A stretch of DNA of 10,013 nucleotides, from assembly GCF_033947565.1 (NCBI RefSeq), contig NZ_JARPVX010000106.1, forward strand, positions 1-10,013, read 5' to 3'. The notes beneath the pieces are model-generated. The model ran no database searches. It worked only from the letters and a program-made list of their open reading frames with translations, and was not told the DNA's origin. Position numbers and translations under genes: made by a program. How positions within the stretch are numbered: the stretch's first letter is position 1; every line of letters begins with the position of its first letter. The stretch is from Lichenihabitans sp033947565 (GTDB lineage Bacteria; Pseudomonadota; Alphaproteobacteria; Rhizobiales; Beijerinckiaceae). Shown here piece after piece: positions 1 through 6,114 of the stretch.

Positions 1-107
1 CCCTTCACGGCTGCGACCGTGACGAGCGGCACGGGGCCGACGGCCTCGCGCCGCCGGATGCGGTCGGTCGGCAGCGTCGGCAACCAAAGGGACAGGAAAC
101 GGGACAT
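1..107 (-). CDS. imuB: ImuB, Y-family DNA polymerase-like mutagenesis protein (N-terminus only)
   Basis: Only the first 35 codons are inside the window; the gene continues past position 1. The N-terminus reads MSRFLSLWLPTLPTDRIRRR, the typical start of ImuB proteins (an SLWLP core followed by TDRIRRR). ImuB is a catalytically impaired Y-family polymerase relative. It bridges ImuA, the error-prone polymerase DnaE2 and the sliding clamp during SOS translesion synthesis (family knowledge). It begins 69 nt after the imuA stop on the same strand, which fits one SOS transcript. The ATG at 107 was chosen because the family motif starts there. No strong Shine-Dalgarno sequence is visible. By analogy with other alphaproteobacteria, dnaE2 would be expected beyond the left edge, but that is inference. 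Confidence 0.85.
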   Translation of the reverse strand, partial: MSRFLSLWLPTLPTDRIRRREAVGPVPLVTVAAVK

Positions 108-176
108 GGGGCAGCCAGCTACGGGAACACGCGACGCCGGGGCGTCATCTCCTGAAGGCCTCGCGGTCGGCAGGGT

Positions 177-1040
177 TTAGGCGGCCGAACCCTGCAGGGC
201 CGGCGCATAAGGGCGCGACGGCACGGGCCCGAAAGACGGCCGTGCCCGCAGCGCTTCGGCGCTGCCGAAGCGCCGGCCCGTCCGGTCCCAGGCCAGCTGA
301 TGCACCTGGGCGCGGTCATAGCCGCCCACAGCCGCGTCGGGGCCGCCCCTGCGCTTGACGAGCCGCACCGCGAAGCCGGACGGCCCGGGGATCGGCAGGA
401 AGGGCGCCGCGGCCGCCACATGCAGGCTCGGCGCCGCCGCGACCGCGAAGCGGGTTTCGGCCCCGCTCGACAATTGATCGGGCCGGCTGAGCCCGACCGG
501 CACCACCAGGCTCGTGGCGCCGCGGGTGCGGGCCGCCAGCATCAACCGGCGCGACGCCGCGAGGTCGTAGGTCGAGGCGCGCCAGAGTTCCGTCAACACC
601 ACGGGGGCGCCGGCCTTCAGCGCTTCCTCGGTGGCCCAGAGCGTCGTGGCCGCATCCTTGGTCTTCACCAGCAGCAGGCGGTCGGGGTCGATGCCATGCG
701 CCGCGAGGCCGGGCCGGTAGGGGGTGCCGACCTCCCAGGCCACGCGGTCGTCGAGAACCCACACCAGCGGCCGGCCGCGTGCCACGAGCCCGGCCAGCGA
801 GGCCGCGAAGCCGGAGGCGGCCGCCTCGTCGCGGGGGCTTTCGGCCACCACCTCGTGCAGGCTGCCGGGTTTCAGGCCGCCGCCCAGCAGCCCGTCGAGC
901 CGGTCGGCCCCGAGCGGCACGCGACGCAGGGACCTTGCCTCCGCCGGGCCGTTGGGTCCAGGGTCGAAAGTGGCGCCGAGACCCTCGATGCGGTTGCACG
1001 CATCGCGCAGGCTGCTCAAATCCGTGGTGGCGAGAGACAT
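177..1040 (-). CDS. imuA: ImuA, RecA/SulA-like SOS mutagenesis protein
   Basis: The 287-aa protein matches the alphaproteobacterial ImuA pattern. A VPLGADRLDGLLGGGL stretch (about 41-56) is followed by a GSLHEV block (59-64), corresponding to the RecA nucleotide-binding region. The canonical GxxxxGKT Walker A is absent, as is usual for ImuA, so ATP binding by a P-loop is not expected. Further marks are PLVWVLDD (91-98) and PGLAAHGIDPDRLLLV (110-125). ImuA works with ImuB and DnaE2 in damage-induced, error-prone lesion bypass (family knowledge). The ATG at 1040 is supported by a GGAAGG ribosome-binding site at 1049-1054, 8 nt away. A LexA box lies just upstream. imuB follows 69 nt downstream. 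Length is normal and no damage is seen. Confidence 0.9.
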   Translation of the reverse strand: MSLATTDLSSLRDACNRIEGLGATFDPGPNGPAEARSLRRVPLGADRLDGLLGGGLKPGSLHEVVAESPRDEAAASGFAASLAGLVARGRPLVWVLDDRVAWEVGTPYRPGLAAHGIDPDRLLLVKTKDAATTLWATEEALKAGAPVVLTELWRASTYDLAASRRLMLAARTRGATSLVVPVGLSRPDQLSSGAETRFAVAAAPSLHVAAAAPFLPIPGPSGFAVRLVKRRGGPDAAVGGYDRAQVHQLAWDRTGRRFGSAEALRARPSFGPVPSRPYAPALQGSAA

Positions 1041-1056
1041 GGCGGCGGCCTTCCGT

Positions 1057-1071
1057 GTTCCTGATTTGTTC
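1057..1071. promoter_or_regulatory. LexA operator (alphaproteobacterial SOS box)
   Basis: The sequence GTTCCTGATTTGTTC is a perfect GTTC-N7-GTTC direct repeat, the known LexA site of alphaproteobacteria. It lies 16 nt upstream of the imuA start. On the minus strand it sits just downstream of an AT-rich TATAAG stretch that could be the -10 element. Bound LexA would therefore cover the start of imuA-imuB transcription. The same box is 22 nt upstream of the divergent small membrane-protein gene. The motif and its context are seen directly; repression by LexA is inferred. Confidence 0.88.
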
Positions 1072-1093
1072 TCTTATAGATTCCGAGTTGTGA

Positions 1094-1327
1094 ATGAAGA
1101 GTCAAGGCGAGCCGCCGCCCCATCCACCGTTGCGCGAAGCCGGCCAACCTGCTGCTGCGAGCGGTAACGGCCGCGCCACATGGGCGGCCCTCATCGTCAT
1201 CGTGGTGGTGGCGGCGCTGCTGCTTTGGGTGTCGCAGGCCATCGTGGCCCACAACCGGCTGCAGAACTGCATCGATTCGGGCCGCCGCACCTGCCTGCCG
1301 GCCGAGCCGGGCAACGGTGGATCGTGA
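1094..1327 (+). CDS. Small single-pass membrane protein, function unknown
   Basis: The 77-aa product has a Pro/Gly-rich N-terminus (1-28), one strongly hydrophobic helix (about 29-52, rich in Ile, Val, Ala, Leu) and a short tail with the motif LQNCIDSGRRTCLP, in which C59 and C67 are spaced by seven residues. Small membrane proteins with this kind of Cys-x-x-x-GR-x-x-Cys tail are common, uncharacterised proteins of Hyphomicrobiales (from memory). Both cysteines lie just after the helix and could form a disulfide if the tail is periplasmic (inference). The ATG at 1094 gives a complete protein, although the ribosome-binding site is weak (only a GAG at 1085-1087). The gene diverges from imuA, with 53 nt between the start codons. 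No specific function can be assigned. Confidence 0.7.
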   Translation: MKSQGEPPPHPPLREAGQPAAASGNGRATWAALIVIVVVAALLLWVSQAIVAHNRLQNCIDSGRRTCLPAEPGNGGS

Positions 1328-1426
1328 GGGCTGCCGCCCAAGCCGCAGATTTGCTCAAGGCGTGAAGTTTTGAATGGTTCGGGATCGGGCTTCGGCTAAG
1401 ATCGCCGCAAAACATCAGGGAGGCCG

Positions 1427-2902
1427 ATGATGAGTGACGTATCCCCCGCAACCGCCAAGGCGCTTGTGCCGCCGAAGTCCTACGACCGCAATGCGGTCAC
1501 GGCCGGCATCGTGCATCTGAGCGTCGGCAACTTCCACCGCGCCCACCAGGCCGTCTACGTCGATCAGTGTTTGGCGCTGCCGGGCCAGGACGGCTGGGGC
1601 ATCCTCGGCGTCGGCCTGATGGATGTGGAAAGCGAGCGCCAGAAGGCGCGTGCGCTGCAAAGCCAGGAAGGGCTTTATTCGCTGACCATCTACCCGCCCG
1701 AGGGGGCCCCGACCACCAGCGTGATCGGCTCCATCGTGGGCTACCTGCATGCGCCCGACGACCCCGAGGCGGTGCTGCGCCACATGGCCGACCCGGCCGT
1801 CAAGATCGTCACCCTGACGGTGACCGAGGGCGGCTACAACACGGACGAGACCGGGCGCTTCAAGCTCGAGGAGCCCAACGTCGCGCACGACCTGACGAGC
1901 GGCACCCCGAAAACCTCGTTCGGCTTCATCACCGAGGCGCTGCGGCGGCGGCGCGACGGCGGCGTCGGCCCCTTCACGGTGATGTCCTGCGACAACCTGC
2001 GCCACAACGGCCATGTGATGAAGACGGCGCTCCTGGCCTTTGCGCGCGCCAAGGACGCGGCGCTGGCCGACTGGATCGAGGCGCATGTCGCCTTCCCGTC
2101 CTCGATGGTCGACCGCATCACGCCCGCCACCACGCCGGCCGACGCGGCGCGCCTCAACCGGGACAACGATCTCGACGACAAGGCCCCGGTGTTCGCCGAG
2201 GACTTCATCCAATGGGTGATCGAGGACACCTTCTGCGCTGGCCGCCCGGCCTGGGAAAAGGTGGGCGCCCAGTTCACCGGCGATGTCGACCCTTATGAGC
2301 AGGTGAAGCTGCGCATGCTGAATGCGTCGCATTCCATGCTGGCCTTCCCGGGCATCATGATGGGGCACCGCATCGTGCATCTCGCCATGGGGGACCCGAA
2401 CGTCAGCGCGCTGTTGGACGGCTTCCTGCAGATCGATGCCGGGCCGCTGCTCGACGCTCCTCCCGGCATGTCGACCGACCAGTATGGCGCCATGCTGCTG
2501 AAGCGCTACCGCAACCCGGCCATCGGCGACCAGCTGCTGCGCATCGCCGGCGATGGCGCCTCCAAGCTGCCGGTCTTCGTGCAGGACACGGCCAAGGCTC
2601 TGGTCAAGGCCGGCAAGGACCACCGCCGCATTGCCTTCCTGCTGGCCGCCTTCACGGAATATCTGAAGGGCGTGGATGAGAACGGCCAATCCTTTCCGGT
2701 GGTCGAGCCCAACGTGACGGACGCCGATTTCGCGCTGGTCAAGGATGCCGATCCCGCCAAAGGCATCGGCCTCAGCGCCTTCAAGGGCTGGGGCGTCGAG
2801 GCGTCGCCGCGCTTCGTGGCCGATTATGCGCGCTACCGGTCGCAGATCCAGGCCGAGGGCGCCAAGAAGACGCTGGCGGACCTGCTGAAGGCGGCGGGCT
2901 GA
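1427..2902 (+). CDS. Mannitol 2-dehydrogenase family polyol dehydrogenase
   Basis: This 491-aa protein belongs to the long-chain polyol-specific dehydrogenases, which oxidise D-mannitol (or D-arabinitol, D-sorbitol) to the ketose with NAD+. The N-terminal Rossmann domain carries VGNFHRAHQ (33-41) and TVTEGGYN (131-138). The catalytic motif KLRMLNASH places K294, N299 and H302 in the K-x4-N-x2-H spacing of the family. That is within one position of Pseudomonas fluorescens mannitol 2-dehydrogenase (Lys295, Asn300, His303; about 493 aa). A GGGAGG site at 1418-1423 precedes two consecutive ATGs. The second, at 1430, has the better 6-nt spacing and is probably the real start. No sugar transporter or regulator adjoins it, so the substrate among polyols, or a hexuronate, is unresolved. 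The cytoplasmic location is inferred from the absence of a signal peptide. Confidence 0.88.
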   Translation: MMSDVSPATAKALVPPKSYDRNAVTAGIVHLSVGNFHRAHQAVYVDQCLALPGQDGWGILGVGLMDVESERQKARALQSQEGLYSLTIYPPEGAPTTSVIGSIVGYLHAPDDPEAVLRHMADPAVKIVTLTVTEGGYNTDETGRFKLEEPNVAHDLTSGTPKTSFGFITEALRRRRDGGVGPFTVMSCDNLRHNGHVMKTALLAFARAKDAALADWIEAHVAFPSSMVDRITPATTPADAARLNRDNDLDDKAPVFAEDFIQWVIEDTFCAGRPAWEKVGAQFTGDVDPYEQVKLRMLNASHSMLAFPGIMMGHRIVHLAMGDPNVSALLDGFLQIDAGPLLDAPPGMSTDQYGAMLLKRYRNPAIGDQLLRIAGDGASKLPVFVQDTAKALVKAGKDHRRIAFLLAAFTEYLKGVDENGQSFPVVEPNVTDADFALVKDADPAKGIGLSAFKGWGVEASPRFVADYARYRSQIQAEGAKKTLADLLKAAG

Positions 2903-2973
2903 TCCTCGGCCCGGCCTTGGCCAACATCGCGGAGCGACCCGTCCCGACGCCGGATGGATCGCTTCGGGGGCTT

Positions 2974-2991
2974 CGCCGCCTCCCGGCGGCG
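2974..2991. terminator. GC-rich hairpin after the polyol dehydrogenase gene
   Basis: CGCCGCC and GGCGGCG form a perfect 7-bp stem around a TCCC loop, 72 nt after the dehydrogenase stop. No T-tract follows, so it is not a classical rho-independent terminator. It may assist 3'-end formation or may be chance pairing in GC-rich DNA. The rest of the region 2903-3024 shows nothing else I can support. Confidence 0.3.
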
Positions 2992-3019
2992 GGCCGGTAA
3001 GGCCGACAGGCGAGGAACG

Positions 3020-3050
3020 AAAAAGGGCGCCGTCCCGAGACGGCGCCCTC
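3020..3050 (-). terminator. Rho-independent terminator of rpmE
   Basis: GGGCGCCGTC (3025-3034) and GACGGCGCCC (3039-3048) form a perfect 10-bp stem with a CCGA loop (TCGG on the minus strand), plus one flanking A-T pair. On the minus strand the stem is followed at once by TTTTT (3020-3024), the form expected at the end of rpmE, whose stop lies about 27 nt upstream. On the plus strand the stem is followed by CTCAAAACTTT, which is a poor U-tract, so termination of the converging dehydrogenase transcript there would be less efficient. Confidence 0.88.
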
Positions 3051-3076
3051 AAAACTTTCGATGAAACCGGTTCGGC

Positions 3077-3307
3077 TTACTTCTTGCCGAAGCTCAGGCC
3101 CGAGAAGCGCGAGTTGAAGCGCGACAGGCGGCCGCCGCGATCCATCATCTGGTGCGACCCGCCGGTCCAGGCCGGATGGGTGGTGGGGTCGATGTCGAGG
3201 TTCATCGTGTCCCCGTCCTTGCCATAGGTCGAGCGCGTCATGAACTCGGTGCCGTTGGTCATGACCACCTTGATCATGTGGTAGTTGGGGTGCGTTGCGT
3301 CCTTCAT
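3077..3307 (-). CDS. rpmE: 50S ribosomal protein L31 (bL31), zinc-free type
   Basis: The 76-aa protein has the L31 signatures HPNYHMIKVVMTNGTEF (6-22), a TRSTYG block and DPTTHPAWTGG (40-50), followed by a basic C-terminus ending in GKK. L31 binds the central protuberance of the 50S subunit and bridges to the 30S head (family knowledge). No cysteine is present, so this is the C-minus form without the zinc-binding CxxC pairs, as is usual in alphaproteobacteria. The ATG at 3307 has a GAGGTGG ribosome-binding site at 3312-3318, 4 nt upstream. A recognisable promoter lies 78-106 nt upstream and a strong terminator lies downstream, so it is probably transcribed alone. Confidence 0.96.
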   Translation of the reverse strand: MKDATHPNYHMIKVVMTNGTEFMTRSTYGKDGDTMNLDIDPTTHPAWTGGSHQMMDRGGRLSRFNSRFSGLSFGKK

Positions 3308-3384
3308 GGGTCCACCTCGATGTCGCGCGCCAAAGGGCCATGCGACCCATCCGAACCAATCCGCGCTGTGGGAAAAGTCGCGCC

Positions 3385-3413
3385 GCTATAGCGCATGTGC
3401 GAACCTCGCACAA
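3385..3413 (-). promoter_or_regulatory. Sigma-70-type promoter of rpmE
   Basis: Read on the minus strand, TTGTGC (3408-3413) and TATAGC (3385-3390) are separated by exactly 17 nt. They stand as -35 and -10 elements upstream of rpmE and would give a leader of roughly 70 nt. The spacer and the -35 element are overlapped by a dyad symmetry described separately. Confidence 0.6.
3396..3412. promoter_or_regulatory. Candidate operator: 7-3-7 dyad between rpmE and the ABC exporter
   Basis: TGTGCGA-ACC-TCGCACA is a perfect inverted repeat with 7-bp arms and a 3-bp centre. It lies in the spacer and -35 element of the rpmE promoter and ends 3 nt before the -35 element of the opposite promoter. The size and placement suit a dimeric repressor, but I cannot name one. 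It does not resemble the AT-rich Zur or Fur boxes, nor the LexA box seen elsewhere in the window. Confidence 0.4.
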
Positions 3414-3415
3414 TA

Positions 3416-3444
3416 TTGCCCGTGCGACTTGGAAAGGCTCTAAT
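3416..3444 (+). promoter_or_regulatory. Sigma-70-type promoter of the ABC exporter gene
   Basis: TTGCCC (3416-3421) and TCTAAT (3439-3444) are separated by 17 nt; the -10 matches five of six consensus bases. Transcription would start near 3451. This excludes the upstream ATG codons at 3295 and 3340 as starts of the exporter and favours a start after 3451. Confidence 0.5.
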
Positions 3445-3501
3445 TCGCGCCTAGCCCACCCACGCCGGCATGATGTCCGGTGCTTGCTGCTCGGATCACC
3501 G

Positions 3502-5292
3502 TTGCGACGCTCATCCACCAAAGGCCGACGATCGGGTGAGGGACTGGCCGCCCTGAAGCCGCTGCTGTCCTACGGGCTGCGCTATCGCGGACGCATCGCG
3601 GCGGCCCTCCTGTCGCTGGCGGTCGCCTCGGTGGCGACCTTGAGCATACCCGAAGCCGTGCGCCGCATGATCGACTTCGGCTTCCATCCCGACAAGGCGG
3701 GCCTCATCAACGCTTATTTCGGGGCGTTGCTCGGCATCGTGGCGGTTCTGGCCCTGGCCTCCGGGGCCCGCTACTTTTTCGTGATGACGCTCGGCGAGCG
3801 CGTGGTGGCCGACCTGCGTCGCGATCTTTTCGCCCATCTGAGCGGCCTCGACGCGAGCTTCTTCGACGGCGCCCGGACGGGCGAGCTCGTGTCGCGCTTG
3901 ACGGCCGACACCACGCAGTTGAAGGCGAGCTTTGGCTCCTCGGCCTCGGTGGCGCTGCGCAACGTCTTCCTGTTTGGCGGCGCCATCGTGATGATGGTGG
4001 TGTCGAGCCCGAAACTGTCGGTGCTGGTCGTGGTGGCGATCCCGGTGATCGTGTTGCCCCTGGTGGTGTCGGGGCGCGCCGTCGGCCGTCGCTCGCGCGC
4101 CGCCCAGGACCGCCTGGCCGACGCCACGGCCTTTGCGGCCGAGCATCTGGGCGCCGTGCGCACGGTACAGTCCTTCGGGGCCGAGCCCCTGACGCGGGCC
4201 CGCTATGCCGAGGCCGTGTCGGCGGCCTACGAGGCCATGGCGTCGGCCATCGGGTCGCGCGCCGTGCTGACGGCCGCCGCCATCTTCCTGGCCTTCGCCA
4301 GCGTGGTCTGGGTGTTGTGGCTCGGGGCGCATGATGTGATGGCTGGGCGCATCACGGGCGGCCTCCTGTCGCAATTCGTGCTTTACGCCGTGCTGGGCGC
4401 CACCGCGCTCGGCCAGCTGAGCGAGGTCGGCAGCGAGTTGTCGGCCGCCGGTGGCGCGGCGGGCCGCATCGGCGAACTTTTGGCCATCGTGCCCCGCATC
4501 GCGGCGCCGGCCGTGCCCGCCACCCTGCCGCAGCCGCTCAGGGGCGAAGTGCGGTTTGAGGCGGTGCGCTTCAGCTATCCGGGGCGGCCCGAGGCCATCG
4601 TGCTGGACGGACTCAGCTTCACGGTGCGGCCGGGCGAAACGGTGGCGGTCGTCGGTCCATCGGGCGCCGGCAAGACGACGCTGTTCCAGCTTCTGATGCG
4701 CTTCTACGACCCGCAGGACGGCCGCGTGCTGCTTGATGGTGTGCCGGTCGAGACGCTCGATCCCACCGCCCTGCGGGCCGCCCTGGCGCCCGTACCGCAG
4801 GACCCGGTGGTGTTCTCCGATTCGATCGCCGAGAATATCCGCATGGGGCACGCCGAGGCGGGTGATGCCGCCGTCGCGGCCGCGGCCCGCCAGGCCGCCG
4901 CCGACGACTTCATCATGCAACTGCCGGACGGCTATGGGACGCGCGTCGGCGAACGCGGCGTGACGTTGTCGGGCGGCCAGCGACAGCGGCTCGCGGTGGC
5001 CCGGGCGATCCTGAAGGATGCGGCGGTGCTGCTGCTCGACGAGGCCACCTCGGCGCTCGACGCCGAAAGCGAGCGCCTCGTCCAGGCGGCCCTCGAAGGG
5101 CTCGAACGGGGTCGCACCACGCTCGTCATCGCCCATCGCCTCGCCACCGTGGTGAAGGCCGACCTCATCCTGGTGCTCGACAAGGGTCGCATCGTCGAAC
5201 AGGGCACCCATGCGGAACTGATCGCCGCGGGTGGTCTCTACGCCCGCCTGGCCCGCCTGCAATTCGACGGGCATCGCATCGCGGCCGAATAG
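3502..5292 (+). CDS. ABC-type half exporter (fused membrane and ATPase domains, ABCB/MsbA-like)
   Basis: With the TTG start chosen here the protein is 596 aa, normal for a homodimeric half exporter in the cytoplasmic membrane. It has six membrane helices (about 32-49, 71-95, 151-168, 172-189, 254-275, 287-306), followed by a complete ATPase domain. Walker A is GPSGAGKT (385-392), the Q-loop glutamine is Q433, the signature LSGGQ is at 489-493, Walker B VLLLDE ends in catalytic E514, and the switch histidine is H545. The substrate (lipid, peptide or drug) cannot be read from the sequence. The start is uncertain: the frame stays open back to 3295, but that part crosses the promoters and has no family resemblance. 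In-frame TTG codons at 3484 and 3502 are the only plausible starts; 3502 has a weak GGAT site 5 nt upstream. Confidence 0.88.
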   Translation: MRRSSTKGRRSGEGLAALKPLLSYGLRYRGRIAAALLSLAVASVATLSIPEAVRRMIDFGFHPDKAGLINAYFGALLGIVAVLALASGARYFFVMTLGERVVADLRRDLFAHLSGLDASFFDGARTGELVSRLTADTTQLKASFGSSASVALRNVFLFGGAIVMMVVSSPKLSVLVVVAIPVIVLPLVVSGRAVGRRSRAAQDRLADATAFAAEHLGAVRTVQSFGAEPLTRARYAEAVSAAYEAMASAIGSRAVLTAAAIFLAFASVVWVLWLGAHDVMAGRITGGLLSQFVLYAVLGATALGQLSEVGSELSAAGGAAGRIGELLAIVPRIAAPAVPATLPQPLRGEVRFEAVRFSYPGRPEAIVLDGLSFTVRPGETVAVVGPSGAGKTTLFQLLMRFYDPQDGRVLLDGVPVETLDPTALRAALAPVPQDPVVFSDSIAENIRMGHAEAGDAAVAAAARQAAADDFIMQLPDGYGTRVGERGVTLSGGQRQRLAVARAILKDAAVLLLDEATSALDAESERLVQAALEGLERGRTTLVIAHRLATVVKADLILVLDKGRIVEQGTHAELIAAGGLYARLARLQFDGHRIAAE

Positions 5293-5353
5293 GTTTTCGC
5301 CCCGACAGGCCGCGATGTCGCCAAAAACATCGACGATGGAGGGCGCCCCGTCT

Positions 5354-5390
5354 GGACCCTGTTCGGGTTCTCCTGAACCGAACAGGGTCC
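5354..5390. repeat. Long imperfect hairpin between the exporter and thiE-like genes
   Basis: Arms at 5354-5370 and 5375-5390 pair over 12 bp (GGACCCTGTTCG with CGAACAGGGTCC), then a one-base bulge, then 4 bp (GTTC/GAAC) around a TCCT loop. No T-tract follows on either strand, so it is not a standard terminator. It could be an intergenic palindromic repeat copy, a processing site or a rho-associated 3' end for the exporter. A smaller stem, CGATGT/ACATCG (5313-5318 and 5327-5332), precedes it. The remainder of 5293-5463 shows only the ribosome-binding site of the next gene. Confidence 0.5.
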
Positions 5391-5463
5391 GGTTTCCTGG
5401 TGATCGGCCGTCTGCCGGGCCGAAGCGGTATCGCTTTGCCCTGTCAGCCTTTAGGGATCTCCG

Positions 5464-6111
5464 ATGATCGATTCCGCCCGCCTGTATCTCGTCACCCCCG
5501 TCCTCGACAGCCACGAGGCCTTTGCCCCGGTTCTGACCGCCGCGCTCGACGCGGCGCCGGTGGATTGCGTGCTGTTGCGGCTGCCGCCGCATGACGACGG
5601 CCTGCGCCGCAAGGTGGCGACCGCGCTGACGCCCCTGGTGCAGGAGCGCGGCGCGGCGCTGCTGATCGAGGCCGACACCCGGCTGGCCGCGGCCGTCGGG
5701 GCCGATGGCGTGCATGTGGAGGGCGCTGGCGACGATCTCGCGAGCGCGCTCGGCAGCATGAAGCCCGCCCGCATCGTCGGATGCGGGCGGCTGCCCGACC
5801 GCGACGCCGCCATGGAGGCCGGCGAAACGGGGGTCGACTACCTGATGTTCGGCGACGAGGCCGAGGTCGCCCCCTTCGACGAGCGGCTCGACCGCGTCGG
5901 CTGGTGGGCCGAGATCTTCCAGGTGCCCTGCGTCGCGATGGCGGCGTCGCTCGACGAGGTGAAGCCGCTGGCCGAGGCCAGCGCGGAGTTCATCGGCCTC
6001 GGCGACGCCTTGTGGGACGATCCGCGCGGCGCCGCGGCCGTGATCGCGGAAGTGGCCGCGACGCTCGCGGCCGTGGCGGAAGCCAAGGCTGCCGCGCTGG
6101 CGGGTTCCTGA
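5464..6111 (+). CDS. ThiE/TenI-fold protein, divergent thiamine phosphate synthase homologue
   Basis: The 215-aa protein shows the beta-strand pattern of the thiamine phosphate synthase/TenI TIM barrel: LYLVTP (7-12), CVLLRLPP (35-42), ALLIEADTRLAAAVGADGVH (65-84), ARIVGCG (102-108) and GVDYLMFG (123-130). Several ligand positions of true ThiE are altered. The QLR-x-K strand reads LLRLPP, with no lysine. The Asn-Asp pair before the GADG block reads Glu-Ala. The GQ-E/D motif after GVH is missing (it reads VEGAGDD). Genuine thiamine phosphate synthase activity is therefore doubtful, and a divergent paralogue with an unknown role is likely. The ATG at 5464 has an AGGGA site at 5453-5457. The next gene starts 3 nt after its stop, implying translational coupling. 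Automatic annotation would call it thiamine phosphate synthase. Confidence 0.75.
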   Translation: MIDSARLYLVTPVLDSHEAFAPVLTAALDAAPVDCVLLRLPPHDDGLRRKVATALTPLVQERGAALLIEADTRLAAAVGADGVHVEGAGDDLASALGSMKPARIVGCGRLPDRDAAMEAGETGVDYLMFGDEAEVAPFDERLDRVGWWAEIFQVPCVAMAASLDEVKPLAEASAEFIGLGDALWDDPRGAAAVIAEVAATLAAVAEAKAAALAGS

Positions 6112-6114
6112 GCC

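Noticed and set aside
300..1064. 254-codon plus-strand frame opposite imuA
   Set aside because: Low-complexity Arg/Gly/Gln composition without motifs. imuA on the other strand is well supported by motifs, ribosome-binding site and LexA box.
1370..1400. TTGAAT...GGCTAA as a promoter of the polyol dehydrogenase
   Set aside because: The -10 match is poor and the spacing (18 nt) fits only loosely, so it was not listed as a feature.
1415..3052. Long open frame (545 codons) on the minus strand opposite the polyol dehydrogenase
   Set aside because: It is an antisense shadow typical of GC-rich codon use. It has no family motifs, while the plus-strand frame holds the full catalytic motif of the dehydrogenase family.
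3396..3412. CRP/FNR-type reading of the TGTGCGA/TCGCACA dyad
   Set aside because: The arms and spacing differ from TGTGA-N6-TCACA: an extra base and C/G at the fifth arm position. No named regulator is therefore assigned.
3295..3501. N-terminal extension of the ABC exporter to the ATG at 3295 or 3340
   Set aside because: It would cross the rpmE start and both predicted promoters, and its composition is unlike the exporter. A start after 3451 gives the normal family length.
5361..5370. Possible second LexA site (GTTCGGGTTC)
   Set aside because: The GTTC repeats are spaced by 2 nt, not 7, and are part of the hairpin arms.
3511..5715. 734-codon open frame on the minus strand opposite the ABC exporter
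   Set aside because: It is very rich in His, Arg, Gln and Gly, shows no domain pattern, and lies opposite a complete exporter with all ATPase motifs.
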